A stretch of 64,000 nucleotides of DNA from Siphonodentalium dalli (lineage: Eukaryota; Mollusca; Scaphopoda; Gadilida; Siphonodentaliidae): positions 191,834,369 through 191,898,368 of the forward strand of contig CP136061.1 of the NCBI GenBank assembly GCA_032622095.1, in the 5' to 3' direction. The notes below the pieces were generated by a model. It was not told where the DNA came from. It made no database searches and saw nothing but the letters and a program-made list of their open reading frames with translations. The position numbers and the translations under genes were made by a program. Position 1 is the stretch's first letter. Every line of letters starts with the position of its first letter. Positions 34,354-46,744 of the stretch are shown piece after piece.

Positions 34354-37300
34354 TTTAGTTTAGTTTAAACATATTTTATTGTATCATTTATGTACAAATG
34401 GGATTGGGGCACAAGTTATACAACTTAGATAGCCCCTCTCCCCATATAATTACACACGTTATTATAACAACAAGATGGTATATACATATGTTTAAATTTT
34501 TTGTGTGTGTGTGTGTGTTACCAGATCCGGGTTCAAATATGTGAGTTCATTTAATTTGATTACTGGTTGTTGACATAGAGAAGATGTGTTTGTCAGTTTT
34601 AATGTTATCTTTTGGCTCTGCATGGGGTACTAAGACGATGGCGTTCTTGCGTGACGTTGACCCAGGGGTGGTGAATGTGTTAATTGGTAAAGCGGTTAGT
34701 AGCGACTATATATTTTTGAACTTCTGCAAATATTAATTTGTTTTTGTTATTACTAATGTTTGTTAGACCTTTAAGGAAGCCGGTGGTATTATATACAGTG
34801 ATACCCTTTGTTCTAAGCCTATTAAAGAACAGTACGCGTTGTGTCTGGTATAAGGGCCATAAGAAAAAGTAATGGTGGGCGTCTTCGATTTCGTTTCCAC
34901 AATCACAGAATGGGCTAAGAGCTATGTGGTTTTCAAATTTGTCATGATTTAGGTCGCTGCATTTGTTTCTCAATTTGGTATGTATTATATTGTTTTTTCG
35001 GGAACCGGTATAATAATAATTTGGGGGTTTGGGTATGTCGTATATAATTTTGAGGAATATCTTGAATTCATGTAGGCTTTCGGCTTTGGTTACAATGTCG
35101 GGGAGTTTGTTCCAAGTTAGGCACATTTTTGGCATGAACGATTTTCTGAAATGTTCTGTTTCACAATAATATGCGTAGAAGTCGCCAGGTCTTCTGAAGG
35201 AATAACCCGATACCTCGCCGGCTCGCGGTGGTAGGAGTATGGTTAGATAACTAGGTGCGTCAGCATTTATTATTTTGTAAAGCGTTTGTAATTTGTGGAA
35301 TTCGCGTCTTATTTGCAGTGTGGGCCAGCCAACTTCAAGCATTAAATCTTTAAATCTTTAATGGGGGCAGAACGCGTTAAACCACTGACAATTCTTGCTG
35401 CATCTTTATGAAGGCGATCGAGTCTTTCAGTCTGTTGCTGTGGCGCACAGTCCCAGACAATATCGACGTAGTCCATTAAGGGGAGTATATAAGTTAGATA
35501 AATACATTCAAGTGTCTTTCGGTCAAGCTTATATTTTAGTTTTCTGAGTTGGGATAATCTTGCAGAAACCTTTTTCGCTACGTTATCCAGATATTTGTTC
35601 CATTTGAGATTATTTTGGAGTTCCAGACCAAGATGCGTGTGCGAATCTACAAAGGAAACATCGTTTCCCTGGAATTTCAAGTTGAGATGGGGATTTCCGG
35701 ATACTAGGGAGTAAGATAGCGCTACAGTTTTTTGAGGATTGAAGGACACTAGCCATTTTTGAGCCCATTCGTCAATGTTATTCAAGCCGTTATTTAGATC
35801 ACTTGTTAGGATATCCATATCGTAATGAGAAGCAGACAAGCATGTATCGTCTGCGAACATTCGCGTATCGGACTGGGTGACGTCAGGTAGGTCGTTTATA
35901 TAGACCAGAAACAGGAAGGGGCCCAATATAGATCCTTGGGGCACCCCAGCTGGGATACGTTTCAAGTCAGAATATGTATCATTTACAAGGACTCTTTGCT
36001 TTCTGTTATGTAAATAATCCTCCAGCCAGGCCAGAAGTCGTCCCCTAATTCCATAGTGACTCAACTTATACACCAGCCCCCGGTGCCAGACTCTCTCAAA
36101 TGCCTTTGAGATATCACAAAATACAGAACAAGTATATAAGCCTTTGTCGAGAGTCTGGCACAGGTTGTGGTATAAATCGATGAGTTGGTATGAGGTACTG
36201 CGTCCTGGTAGAAAACCAGATTGGTGGTGGTATAAGAGTTTGTTATCAAAAAAGAAAGTATTTAGATCGTTTAAAACTAAATTTTCAAATATTTTGGCCA
36301 GGCAAGGTAGTAGGGATATAGGTCTATAATTTTTACTATCAGAGGGGTCGTCTTTTTTAAAGATTGGTGTTACGTTAGCAATTTTCCAATCAGTTGGGAA
36401 TTTAGATTGTTTTAGTGAAAGCTTAAATAAGATCCGTAAAGGCGATGCAATGGTTTCGGCAGTGTTTATTAGCATTCGCGCACTTATTCCATCATGGCCA
36501 TGGGCTTTATTCAATTTGAGGGTTTTGATACTTCTTATGATGTTTTCTCTTGATACTTCAATTTCTGTTATCGTGTTTGAGCAGCGAAGTTTAAATAACG
36601 GGGGGTTGCTGTCTTCTCTCGCTAATGTTGCGTTTGATATGAAACTCTCGTTTAGAATGTTCGCTTTCTCGAAATCATCAAATGCATAAGTATCGGCATG
36701 GGTACTATTTCTTACAGGTTGATTATATATTGGCGGGATAGTCGCTGTTTTTTTCTTATTAAATAAATAATTCATAAGATGCCAAAAGTCTCTAGGAGTT
36801 GGCGATTCTCTAACTTTCTCTTCGATTTTTTCGTCAAAATTTGCTTTAGCATATTTTTTCATATTATTTACGCGATTTCGTGTCTTTTTATATCTTTCCC
36901 AGTGGTATAGGGTATTATTTTTTATGGCCTTGGATCTCAGCCTATCACGTTTCCGTATTTCTCTACGTATTTCTGAAGTGAACCATAATTTGTCTTTAGG
37001 TCTGATTACAACAGTAGATTTCGGAATTGAATCGTTCATTACTTCTAGAAATTTGTCATTGAATGATCTAACTGCTTGGTCGATGTTTGTCGCTGCAGTT
37101 GGCTGGAGGATATGTTCCCAGTCTATGCTATTTAATATATTATTGGCCTTTTCGAAGTCAGCCCGTTTATAATTCCAAATAGTACGATGGAATGAGGTTG
37201 CTGGGGAATAATCTGATGATATAGTGGCATAAACTGCAAGATGGTCTGAAACTCCAAGATTTAATGTATCGGCATCCAGTACCCTCAAAGAATCACTAAC

Positions 37301-38034
37301 TATCAGTGGGTCAAGAAGAGTTTGGGATGTTCCCGCTATTCGCGTAGGTTTTTCAATCACATCACGCAGTCCGTAGTAATCGATTATGCCCTTTAGTTTT
37401 GACAATGGGCTAAGGAGATTTGAGTTGAAATCGCCAGTGATTATTAGTTTATGGTTTGCATCAAGCACGTCATTTATCAAAGTATCTAAGTTGTCCCAGT
37501 AGTTTTGATCACTCTCGCGTTCGGACCTATAGGAAACAATCAGAAGGAATTTGGTGAGTTTTGATGTAATTTCAAAGCAGAGTACTGATGTGTCAAATTC
37601 AAATTCGGGTCGCCGGCTAAATATAATATGATTTGCAAACATTACACATATCCCTCCACCATGAGAGTCGCGATCGCTCCGCACAGGTTCGGAGAAGTCA
37701 AATAGTTTCAGTTTGTTAGAGCTATAAGATGCATCAAGATGAGTCTCGGAAAAACATAAAATATCGTAGTCGGAAATCAAGTGAGCAATGCTTTCTAATT
37801 TGTTTCTAATACTTCTAATATTGTAGTGTAATATATTGAGTGTAGCTTTAGTATCATCTTGTGGGCCGGGGTGAACCTCAATATCGCCACCAATTACAAG
37901 GAGCAGAGCCATGAAATATATAATAGTGTTGATTTTCATTCCCCAAAAAGCGCATTCGTGCCCACGTTTTATAATTAGTTTTATATTCAGTAATCTTTTA
38001 TTTAGATCGAAGATACCAATTGCAGCTCTATGTT
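34354..38034 (-). mobile_element. LINE-A: nearly complete CR1/L2-like non-LTR retrotransposon
   Basis: About 3.68 kb, minus strand, inserted in R1 satellite. GAGCGTG lies on both sides (34347-34353 and 38035-38041), and the R2 satellite has it once (CACGCTC, 63044-63050), so both ends are fixed. The 3' end is a short microsatellite-like tail of AAACT units rather than poly-A. The 5' leader upstream of the ATG at 37939 is only about 95 bp, so the element may lack ORF1 and part of its 5' UTR. A (GT)n run lies in the 3' UTR near 34501-34519. CR1/L2-like is inferred from the tail, endonuclease and RT motifs. Confidence 0.9.
34680..37939 (-). pseudogene. LINE-A ORF2: leader, endonuclease, reverse transcriptase; one frameshift
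   Basis: I place the start at ATG 37937-37939; upstream codons of the open frame are satellite. Residues 1-18 are a hydrophobic leader (MKINTIIYFMALLLVIGG); 19-26 are DIEVHPGP, a 2A-like motif with His for the usual Asn. Endonuclease: YNIRS at 39-43, SETHLD with Glu65, GDFNSN at 169-174, SDH at 231-233. RT: NYRPISLLP, DISKAFERVW, GVPQGSILGP, and FADD at 695-698. At 35343-35358 an 8 bp tandem repeat (TAAATCTT twice) shifts the frame after residue 865. The last 220 codons (34680-35342) hold a zinc-knuckle-like CDCGNEIEDAHHYFFLWP in which Trp replaces the expected last Cys. All catalytic motifs remain, so it is a young, lightly damaged copy. Confidence 0.9.
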
Positions 38035-38041
38035 GAGCGTG

Positions 38042-39219
38042 TGGGTAAATAGGGAGTGTCCTTGTGGTAACGGTGGGATGTATATTTATATATCTCGTGT
38101 ATGTATTATCATTGGTGGGTGTATATGGCTTAGCTGTATTATCATGGATGGCGTGTATGATTATACAGTGAATTGCTGAATTGTCATGCGTGAGGTGTAT
38201 ATGCAAGTATGGATTGTTTGAGTGGTCGTTTGTGCGGGTTTTTTGTATATCTGGAAGGGCTGAATGGCCATTCGTAAGGTTTACATGTATACCTGGAGTG
38301 AATTTATGGTCTAGGGTGGGCTGCATATGTATATCGAGTGGTTATGTGACTATGAGTGTCGAATAGGTATACAGGTAGTGACCGTATGGTTAATAGTGAT
38401 ATGATTACATGTAGGTATACAAGTAGTGACTATGATCATAAATGTAATGAACATCTATACAGGGGGTGACAGGCGTGTGAGTATACATGTACCTGGTGTT
38501 CCTGTTTGGTGACTCGTGTCGGTATCATCATGTGTAGGTTATAACAGTACACACACGTGTTGCATTATTGTCATGGGCGAGGGACATGTGTATATAGCGA
38601 GTGGCTATATGGCCATGGATGAGGTGCATATGCATACATGGAGTGACTGTACTGACATGTCATGGCTGGGGTGTATTAGTATATCTTGAGTGGCTATTCG
38701 GCTATGGTGTGACAAATAGGGATACAGGGATTGACATGTCCAATGTTGAGGTGAATATGTATACAAGGATTGACCATGAATGTTTTGAATAGGTACACAC
38801 GGGGTGACTATATGGCCATAGGTCAGGCGAATGAGTATACCAGGTAACATGGGTGAGGGTATGTGTATGAAGCGAGTGGCTATATGGCCATTGGTGATGT
38901 GCATATGTATACCGGAGTGACTTTATGGTCATTGTTGTGGTGTTGATGTTTATATTGATTGTATATTTGACCATGCGTTTGGAGAATAGGTATACAGGGG
39001 ATGACCTTATGGCCAATGGTGAGATGATTGGATATACAAGGAGTGACTATATGGTTATGTGTCATGTTTAGGAGTATACCCGGTGTGCCTGCATTGTGAC
39101 GCGTGGCTGTATGGTCATCCGTGGTCATGGGTCAGGTGTACATGTATACAGTGGGTCACTATATTGTTATGTCTGTGGTGTTTATGTATATATGTAATGA
39201 CTGTGTGATAATGGGTGGC
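38042..39219 (-). repeat. 42 bp satellite, R1 left arm, 5' side of LINE-A
   Basis: Minus-sense monomers, collinear with 61895-63044 of R2. The open frame of LINE-A continues into it for about 129 codons only because the period is a multiple of three. Confidence 0.85.
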
Positions 39220-39290
39220 TATCGCTTTCCACGATATGACATGACCTCTCTACTGATTAACATATCCTTGAGTTATTGTGGAAAGCGATA
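39220..39290. repeat. 71 bp stem-loop core of R1
   Basis: TATCGCTTTCCAC at 39220-39232 pairs with GTGGAAAGCGATA at 39278-39290 around a 45-base loop. It sits where the satellite changes strand. The R2 core (61824-61894) has the same length and nearly the same sequence in reverse orientation. Confidence 0.85.
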
Positions 39291-39945
39291 ACCGCACAAG
39301 GTACACATGTACAACCCACCCATTACCCCAGTCACTCCATATGTACATAAACACCACACAAATGACAACACAGTCACCCACTTTACACATGTACTAGTAC
39401 ACCTGATCGTACAACCCCACACTTGGTTATACCCGTACATACCACAAATGACAATACAGCCACGAGTCACCATGCATGAACACCAGGTATACACATACGC
39501 CCGACACATGACCATATAGTCACTCTATGTATACATATTCACTACATTCACGATCATACAGTCACTCATTGTATACATATTCACCTCACCGTGGACCATA
39601 CATCCACTACATGTATACCTATTCGCCGTACACACGACCATAGAGTCAATCCAGGTATACATATGCACACCACCAATGGTGATCCCTTCCAGATATACCA
39701 ATATCCGCACATACGACCACTCATAGGTTCCATACTTGCCATACTCATACACGCCATCCATGATAATAAATCTACTCCCCATACACCACCAATGATAACA
39801 CATCCACAACATATATAAATATACGTCCCACCGTTACAAACAGGGCACTCCCTTTATACCCACACATCATTCATGACCATACAATAACTCCGTGTATACC
39901 TATTATCATCATCTATGATCATTGAGTAACTCCCTGGCTGCCATC
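39291..39945 (+). repeat. 42 bp satellite, R1 right arm
   Basis: Plus-sense monomers. The complement matches 61190-61823 of R2 closely; a 95-codon open frame is preserved between the two copies by DNA similarity. Confidence 0.85.
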
Positions 39946-41804
39946 TTAACTTCCACCCTGTATCCAGTTGATAATTTTTTATCATAATGGGCCAGAATAC
40001 CCACATATCATGGCTCATCTCAGTTCCGTCTCAAAGTTCTGCCCATTCCCTTTCAATAATATGACCAGAAGCACAAAAGAGGTTTTCCGCAAAATTCCAT
40101 ACTGCAACTTTAAAATGAATTTGTCATGCCCCATACGGAACTGGGACAACATAATAGAACGTAGTTGTCAGTTAATTACATTGTAACTAACACGTACACT
40201 AACCAAGTGAGTCACAATTTGCCACATTTTTTCGGATAATGCAGAGAATAATGTTCGGGATATGTTAACTTTTAACTTTTTACAAATTTGGTTGCCATTT
40301 TGGAAGCCATCTTGAGCAATTTAGTCTATAAACACCGTAGTGTGATACATTTAAGATAGACCAAAACAATAAACACCTTTCAATCCAAAGATAGTTACAT
40401 TTAACTTGAACAAATGATCGAACCCTGAAAAGTTAATTTTTGTCGATATTTATGTCAAGTTTGTGAGAGAAAAATCCAATATTTCTGGTGATGTCAGTGG
40501 TGACAATAGTAAAAATGATCCATGGTACATCAGACATGTTAGTATGCAATGCATAGAAAACAGATTAGTCAATTGTGTACATCAACCACAACTTGTAAGC
40601 GATTGCAGGACACCCTGGGGCAATATTTACCATTTTCCATATTTTGGCGGCCATTTTCGCAGCCATTTTGAGCCAAGGTAACATTTATGGTTCCAGAGAT
40701 TTGGAATATTCATAGGTAATGATATGCCTCACTTACATTACAATGTTCTGTTCATTTCTTGTTGAAATATGACTAGAATCCCAATTGTGATTTTTGTGAA
40801 ATTTTGTACTGCGTTCTGTAAAATCGATTTTTTGAGGGAACGGAAGGGGTTAGGACCCCAATCATTGCATATTTAATTGCTCCAATTATCAGTTAATATA
40901 CAAAACACAAAATAAAGTTGCATTACTCAACCAGTTCCAAACAGCATGAATTGATCTAGAAGATATTTGTGAAAAAATGTCATTTTCAACTTCCGGCGGC
41001 CATTTTGGTGGCCATCTTGGATTGTGAGTTTCAATTTTGGCCCCAAAAAGTGTCATTATGTCTTAGCTTCACGAAAATATATACATTTGTATACATTTTA
41101 CTAGATTTTCCCGCTATAATTTTTATAAAACTGGCTCACTTATAGTTCTAGAAAATGGATCGAGTTGTGGGGGGGGGGGGGGGTAACAAGTCTCGTTCTT
41201 ATCAGAAAACGACATGAATATATATTTCTTAAGTTGATCGTATCGATTTAGGGATGTATTGGTTGTAATAGTGCAACGTTCCAGGGGTGTACGCACATAC
41301 ACACACGTTGGACGAATGCAATCATGTAAATAAAAGTGATTTTTTACGTTTTGAGGGGTGACCCGATGACCCCCTTCTTATCTTAAAACCCCAGGAAAAG
41401 TTGCTTCTTAAGTTGTGTTTTTATAATTAGTATATATCAAAGTACTTTGAGACCAAAAATTATGGATGTACGCGAAAGTATAAAAAAAGTGAAAAATCAC
41501 GTTTTGGGGTTCAGCATGGGACCCCCTTTCTTATCTGAAAACCCCAGGAAAATCCCTTTCTTAAGTTGTGTTTTCTTAATCAGTACACTTAGGAGTATCA
41601 TCAAACCAAAATTCATCGATGTACGCGGAAGTGTAAATAGAAGTGATTTTTGGCACTTTTTGGGTTTCAGCGGCCCCTAAACCCCAGGAATGCGCAACTT
41701 AAGAAATCGGTTTTTCAGAATGTTCCATTATTGGTACCAACCTTAGGGGGTCAAACCTTTTGTACGCAGAAGTGTAAATAGAACATATGCGGGCTCCCTA
41801 ACTA

Positions 41805-43140
41805 TAAGGAGGTGTCCATAACAGTATCGAAGCAGGGACGTGCTAATGCTCTGTTATAGGAGGGTGGTCATTTTATCATTTCAATCTGCTCCGATATCTT
41901 ATAATATATCGAGATAGGGACGTGGCTATATGGGTTCCGTTTGGTGATGGGATGTCCATCCTATAATTTCAATATGCACCATTTGAACCCAAAAACAAAT
42001 GCCTATAAATTCCACATAGCAATGGAATCGTATATCAAGAGGCGAGTATTTTTCTACGCTGATAGCAAACATTTGTCAATATGACTGACATATGTTAGTC
42101 AAACGTTTTTCCCCAGGATGACTAACTTAGTTTAGCCAACATGACTGAGGCATAACATTAGTCAAAATTACTAGAGTGATGTTAGTTATAACGACTAAGA
42201 AATGGGGATTCAAAAAGACTAATTAGTCAAAATGGCCAGGATTTAGTCATAACTGTTCTTAGTCACTGGGAAGGCGAAAATGTAAGTTGGGGAATTATGT
42301 GCAAATAATTCCAATACTTGACAAAATGTCCATCCCAAGGAGGCGCGGTTGGACAACTTAATGTTACAGCTGGAAAATCAGAAGCCAACCGGGGTAAACA
42401 ATTACATTTCACAGAATTCGAAGTTTCTGATTGAGGGATGGGGGTACAGTTGGATATCGACGTTGGGGCACCGAAAAGAACATATGGCCACGTCACTGCA
42501 TTTATGCTGCAGTCATTTGTGAAAACTGTGCTTGCATCTTCGCATTCGTGTCCTTTACCATGACCAAATGTATTCGCGTCGATGATCGAAACTCAAAGGG
42601 ATAATCCGCCCATAAACATGAGTATCAGTTAGCTCGCAATGCATTCTTGAGCGACAAAACAATACACATATTAGGAACTCGTATTTTTTATTGATTTGTC
42701 ATTTATAAGCTATAGTTGATCAAGACAACAACACTGAAATGCCTCTAACCAAATACCAAAAGGCAGTATTTCTGGAAGAAGTTAACACAAGCAAACACGT
42801 ATTATTTGGAAAGCTATCTCCATCGGTCACTATAGAGCAACAAAAACCAACGTAATATTTGGTGGCGACTCGCCCCTTCCTATTCTGAACAGCTTTCAAT
42901 AAATTGGGTAATTTTAATAGTTACAAAGAACACATACTGCTACCTCACATCCAAGCTGACACCCATTAAATATTTCACCGCCACTCAGTACCACATATGG
43001 ATTCCCCACTGCCAAGCATACAATACATATATATACAAGCTTTATGGGTGTATACAAGTGTATATAAGTAACATAGGGTATCTCAAGTATTGCTTGGAAT
43101 AAGGTGTTGAAACTTCATATGTGACTAGACATAGGCATCG
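41805..43140. other. Spacer; cluster of TTAGTCA-like boxes at 42060-42270
   Basis: No gene is supported. Between about 42075 and 42270 the hexamer GACTAA or its complement TTAGTC occurs about ten times (for example near 42092, 42119, 42161, 42186, 42196, 42221 and 42246). These resemble half AP-1-type boxes, but a decayed short tandem repeat is equally likely. Confidence 0.4.
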
Positions 43141-43149
43141 CACGTTTAT

Positions 43150-43790
43150 AGCCACTCACGCCACCACCATAGGTGTCACGTGACCTTGGCGGCCATCTTG
43201 GTTTACACACTAATGGCTGTGTTTGATGCCTATACTAGCAGCCTATTCATGCGTTTATGGGTATATATGGGTGCTATCGAAGCAGAAAATTGCCAGAAAT
43301 TGGTCATTCTCAACATATATTGTTCACGTTAGTTGTCATCTTTCAGGGAGGGACCCATACCCGTACAAAATGTGCTATATATACCAATATTTGAATAGGT
43401 CACGTGACCGTGGTGATTACCATGAACTTATGCGTGAGTGGTCACATATACCATGTACATACATATATAGGTGCGGGTAATGCATTAACATTTCAATATA
43501 TTGTAAATGTCTGACTTATGTTGTTGGACCATATAGACATATTGATATGTTGGAGCCACATTGGCCACCTCAAATTGGTCACGTGACCTTGGTGGCCATC
43601 TTGGATCTACATATAACACCAGTATGGCCGTATGTTTTGGGTATTTGCAGACTTCATTATGTTATAAGCATTTGATGAACATATCATATTGGGTAGGTTG
43701 CTGTATTTGAGTTTCCATTTTATATTATTGGTAAAAATGTGATGGCTAGAGATACACACGTGACCTATGCAAAGACCACGTGACTATGAC
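43150..43790 (+). repeat. ~400 bp duplicated unit with CACGTGAC E-boxes
   Basis: GTCACGTGACCTTGGCGGCC near 43175 recurs with little change near 43578, each followed by CATCTTGG and a similar 40 bp. CACGTGAC occurs at 43177, 43401, 43580, 43757 and 43777. Three sites are the extended palindrome GTCACGTGAC bound by MITF/TFE/USF-type bHLH-Zip factors in animals. Regulatory use here is inference only. Confidence 0.5.
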
Positions 43791-44219
43791 ATTCCCAAGT
43801 GCAATTAAATAACGGTTCTATATACAGAATGCCTCTTATCTGCACTATCTCACACGTTTCCTGGTGTTATATAGTCTTGAACTTATAAAAATGTCATGTA
43901 TGTGCCCATCACTGGAACTCATATGCGTCATATTCACTGGACGGCCATATTTACACCACATGTACCCGTCCTGCTGGCAGCGTGTACCTGATTTCGACTC
44001 AAGTCGCTATCGGCAGTGTATGGGTAATTCGACTATAGTCGCGATCGGCAGCGAAAGAGTTAAGGTTTGACAATTTCTAAATATTGGCCATTTCAATCAA
44101 AACTTTTGACCAAAGGAGGAAAATATGCAACTGTTGGTCTAAAACCAACACATTCCCACTATTAAATTGTTGGAAAATAAAACTACGAGAACAAGTTCAA
44201 CCTATTGTTGTTGTAAAAT

Positions 44220-44470
44220 TTCCAATTCATGTTGTGTCAGGTATCAAATTTCCAGCTGTTGAACATGTTGACAAAATGTTTGGGGGGGGGGGGGGGGCGA
44301 GAAACACAACCCAACCCCTTGTCGCGACGTCCCTGTGGGTTGTACTTGAAATTTCCAGCTGACAAAACATTTTCACAAGGGGGTGAATCGAACCCTTGTC
44401 GCCACGTCCCTGCGTATCATAGATGGGTATATTATCCGGGTTAAGGGTCTATTCTCATTGCACACGCGCG
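44220..44470 (-). mobile_element. tRNA-derived SINE-like fragment, duplicated
   Basis: Minus strand carries GGACGTGGCGACAAGGGTTC (about 44411-44392) and GGTTCGATTC, a canonical pol III B box. A diverged second copy (GGACGTCGCGACAAGGGG, about 44332-44315) lies ~80 bp away, and AAATTTCCAGCTG is shared by both. No acceptor stem or full cloverleaf is visible, so this is a SINE remnant rather than a tRNA gene. Confidence 0.4.
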
Positions 44471-45890
44471 TGCGATTAATTGCAGCGTTTTTTAAGGTGC
44501 GTGTTAACATAATGCAGAGCAATTCGTGATCAATTACCTTCCTCAAACAACCACGTCCTATATTCGTGACCAATCATCTTATGCAATCAACCTCGTCATC
44601 GAGATAGCCGTTACAGAGAATGACATGGTTCACTCGGTCACATATACTATCCGGGTACAGTCATTATCATAACTGATGGGCGATAAAATAATAAATGAAG
44701 TACGGAAAGGAAATGGCTTGGAACGAAGTTTCCAACGTATATAGCTATAACATCAGTGGTGATTTTTGTAGAATTCAATCGAATTATATTGCCTGTCAGT
44801 CTCGCGCAAAACTGTACCCAAGATTGTGAATATATAGATTTATAGTAATGTACCGCTTAGCATGTGCGATCACTGATGATAAGCCGCCAATGGCGATCAA
44901 ATTGAAATCAATCGCTCATGCACGCGAACAGCGTCCTGGCGACAGAATTCGACCTGAAACGATGCGCGTGTGACTCTTAAGGTCGAATTATGAGTCCCAT
45001 CACTTATTATATTTGAGTCCCATCACTTATTATATTTGAATGGTGGTTCGTCAATTATAGTACCGCGTTGTCGCTGTTACCAGCGGCTATACAAATGATG
45101 GGGAGAGGGGGGTCTGAAAAGAAAACGTTCATACACAGGGTTGAACATAAAAATCCCTCCCAACCATGGGTCTACCATCCTCCCTACATGCAAATCTATT
45201 TGTTATTCCCCCAACAAATTGGGGTCTCATCCCCTTTTTCCCCCAACAATGTTTACTGGATATCATATGTTTGAGTACAAATGTTTTAAATGAGCTTTAT
45301 TCAGAAAGACGATTTTTGTCAGACCTAGCTAACTATAAGGTAAAATGTTGAAATATCTAATTCAACCACTTGAATCGTACACTTTTGATAATCTTGAGTG
45401 ATAATAACAATTATATACATAAAACTCCTGTAATCTGGGTTGTGATCGTACTATATAGTGTTATATACGTTTCAAGTTGGAATAAAATATGCATATTTAA
45501 GCCCAACTACATGGAAATGAACCCTCTATTTCTAATCATAATTAGCTAGATATAAATTGTGTCCTCAAATGTTATGTCATTTTGATGGCATGGCTCGTTA
45601 TACTCAACTTATACCTGAGTAAATTTATATAACTGAGGAAAATTAAAGTTAATGTGTCAGCATATATAGGCCTATATGTGGTCACCCCCAACCAAAAGTA
45701 CTTTATCATCCTCCAATCTACCCTAGCCCTGTGTATGAATGTGTTCGTCAGACCCCCACCCCTATTTGGGGGAACTCTTCGCAGTGGAAGGAATGCAATC
45801 GAACACACACATATAGAGCCGCTCGACCTTAAAAAAGCTGCGATTAATTGCACGCGCGTGTGCAACGAGAATAGACCCTTAGGGTGTGAA
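44440..45890. repeat. Interrupted inverted repeat
   Basis: TAAGGGTCTATTCTCATTGC near 44442 pairs with GCAACGAGAATAGACCCTTA near 45861. A second block, GGGTCTGAAAAGAAAACGTT near 45110, pairs with the complementary block near 45740-45755. The spacing between blocks is about 600 bp on the left and 60 bp on the right, so the left side carries extra sequence. It includes a 23 bp tandem duplication at 44991-45036 (TGAGTCCCATCACTTATTAT type). Confidence 0.5.
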
Positions 45891-46210
45891 AACTGAAAAA
45901 TTATGTTGGACACATGCACAATACGACGACCTTCTAGTCACGCTCCTTAACGTTATAACTTTCAAGTAACGTTCATAGTACTCGAACATTCTTTGTGATT
46001 GGGAGTTGTTTGTAAATACAAAGAACACGTACTATTTGTGATGTATGTTTGTAATCGTAGGTTAATAGTATTAGCGGAATGATAAATTGTTATTTCTTAC
46101 AAACAATTGTAGAATCTTACAAAGAAAACGCTTCATAGTATTGACCCATGGCCGTTATTTGATTTGTTTGATTACTCAGAATACTTATTATTCTTTAAAT
46201 CTTATCTTTC

Positions 46211-46252
<42 letters not shown>

Positions 46253-46744
46253 GATATATTTAATTATTTTATTTGTTAACAAGTGCTTGTCGTTTGAAAT
46301 TTACAAACCACGATTTATAATATAAGAAATAAATAGCAAGACCAACATTAGAATAATGAGCTACATACAAAGTAATATAACAATCACATTATGGCTTATC
46401 ATGCCCTCGACCCCTGCTGATCGATCGAGATTCGGAGCATATGGTTGAGGGCTTTGTCCGTCCATCCATTCGTCCGTACGTATGTATGTGCGTATTAACA
46501 ATTCACTTTGTAACACTATATATATTGTTTGAATTGTCGGATTTCGTTGTCCCTTGGTATGGTAATAGCCCAGCTTATGTGGAAAGGATACCCACACACT
46601 AATTAGGTGAAATCATACGGGATCCGTTTGTTCATTCTTACCAGAGTTACACCGATAATACGACCCATATTGCACTTAGAACTTTACCAGTTTTTCTTAC
46701 ATAAATAGTTTAAATTCTAACTCCCGCATCAATGGTGTTACTCC
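45891..46744. other. Spacer; (TTG)n microsatellite at 46211-46250
   Basis: No gene is supported. Pure TTG/GTT repeat of about 13 units at 46211-46250. Confidence 0.6.

Larger units (their letters stand above)
32235..41804. mobile_element. Fold-back element R1 (with LINE-A inserted)
   Basis: Order: left arm (about 32235-33880), 42 bp satellite in minus sense (33880-39219, interrupted by LINE-A 34354-38034), 71 bp stem-loop core (39220-39290), satellite in plus sense (39291-39945), right arm (39945-41804). The right end has GGGCTCCCTAACTA. The left arm lacks the last ~190 bp present in R2 and abuts P directly. Without LINE-A it is about 5.9 kb, matching R2 in the opposite orientation, including the unequal satellite arms (about 1.65 and 0.65 kb). 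It encodes nothing of its own. Confidence 0.85.

Noticed and set aside
35342-38326. Taking the full 994-codon frame as the LINE-A protein
   Set aside because: The first ~100 codons are 42 bp satellite outside the target duplication and about 30 more are the leader; the element's own ATG is at 37939.
38042-39219. Regular short repeats that could suggest a CRISPR array
   Set aside because: Monomers are contiguous and degenerate with no unique spacers, no Cas genes, and a eukaryotic context.
44372-44470. tRNA gene on the minus strand
   Set aside because: Only a B box with a T-arm-like context is visible; no acceptor stem, D arm or full-length cloverleaf could be drawn.
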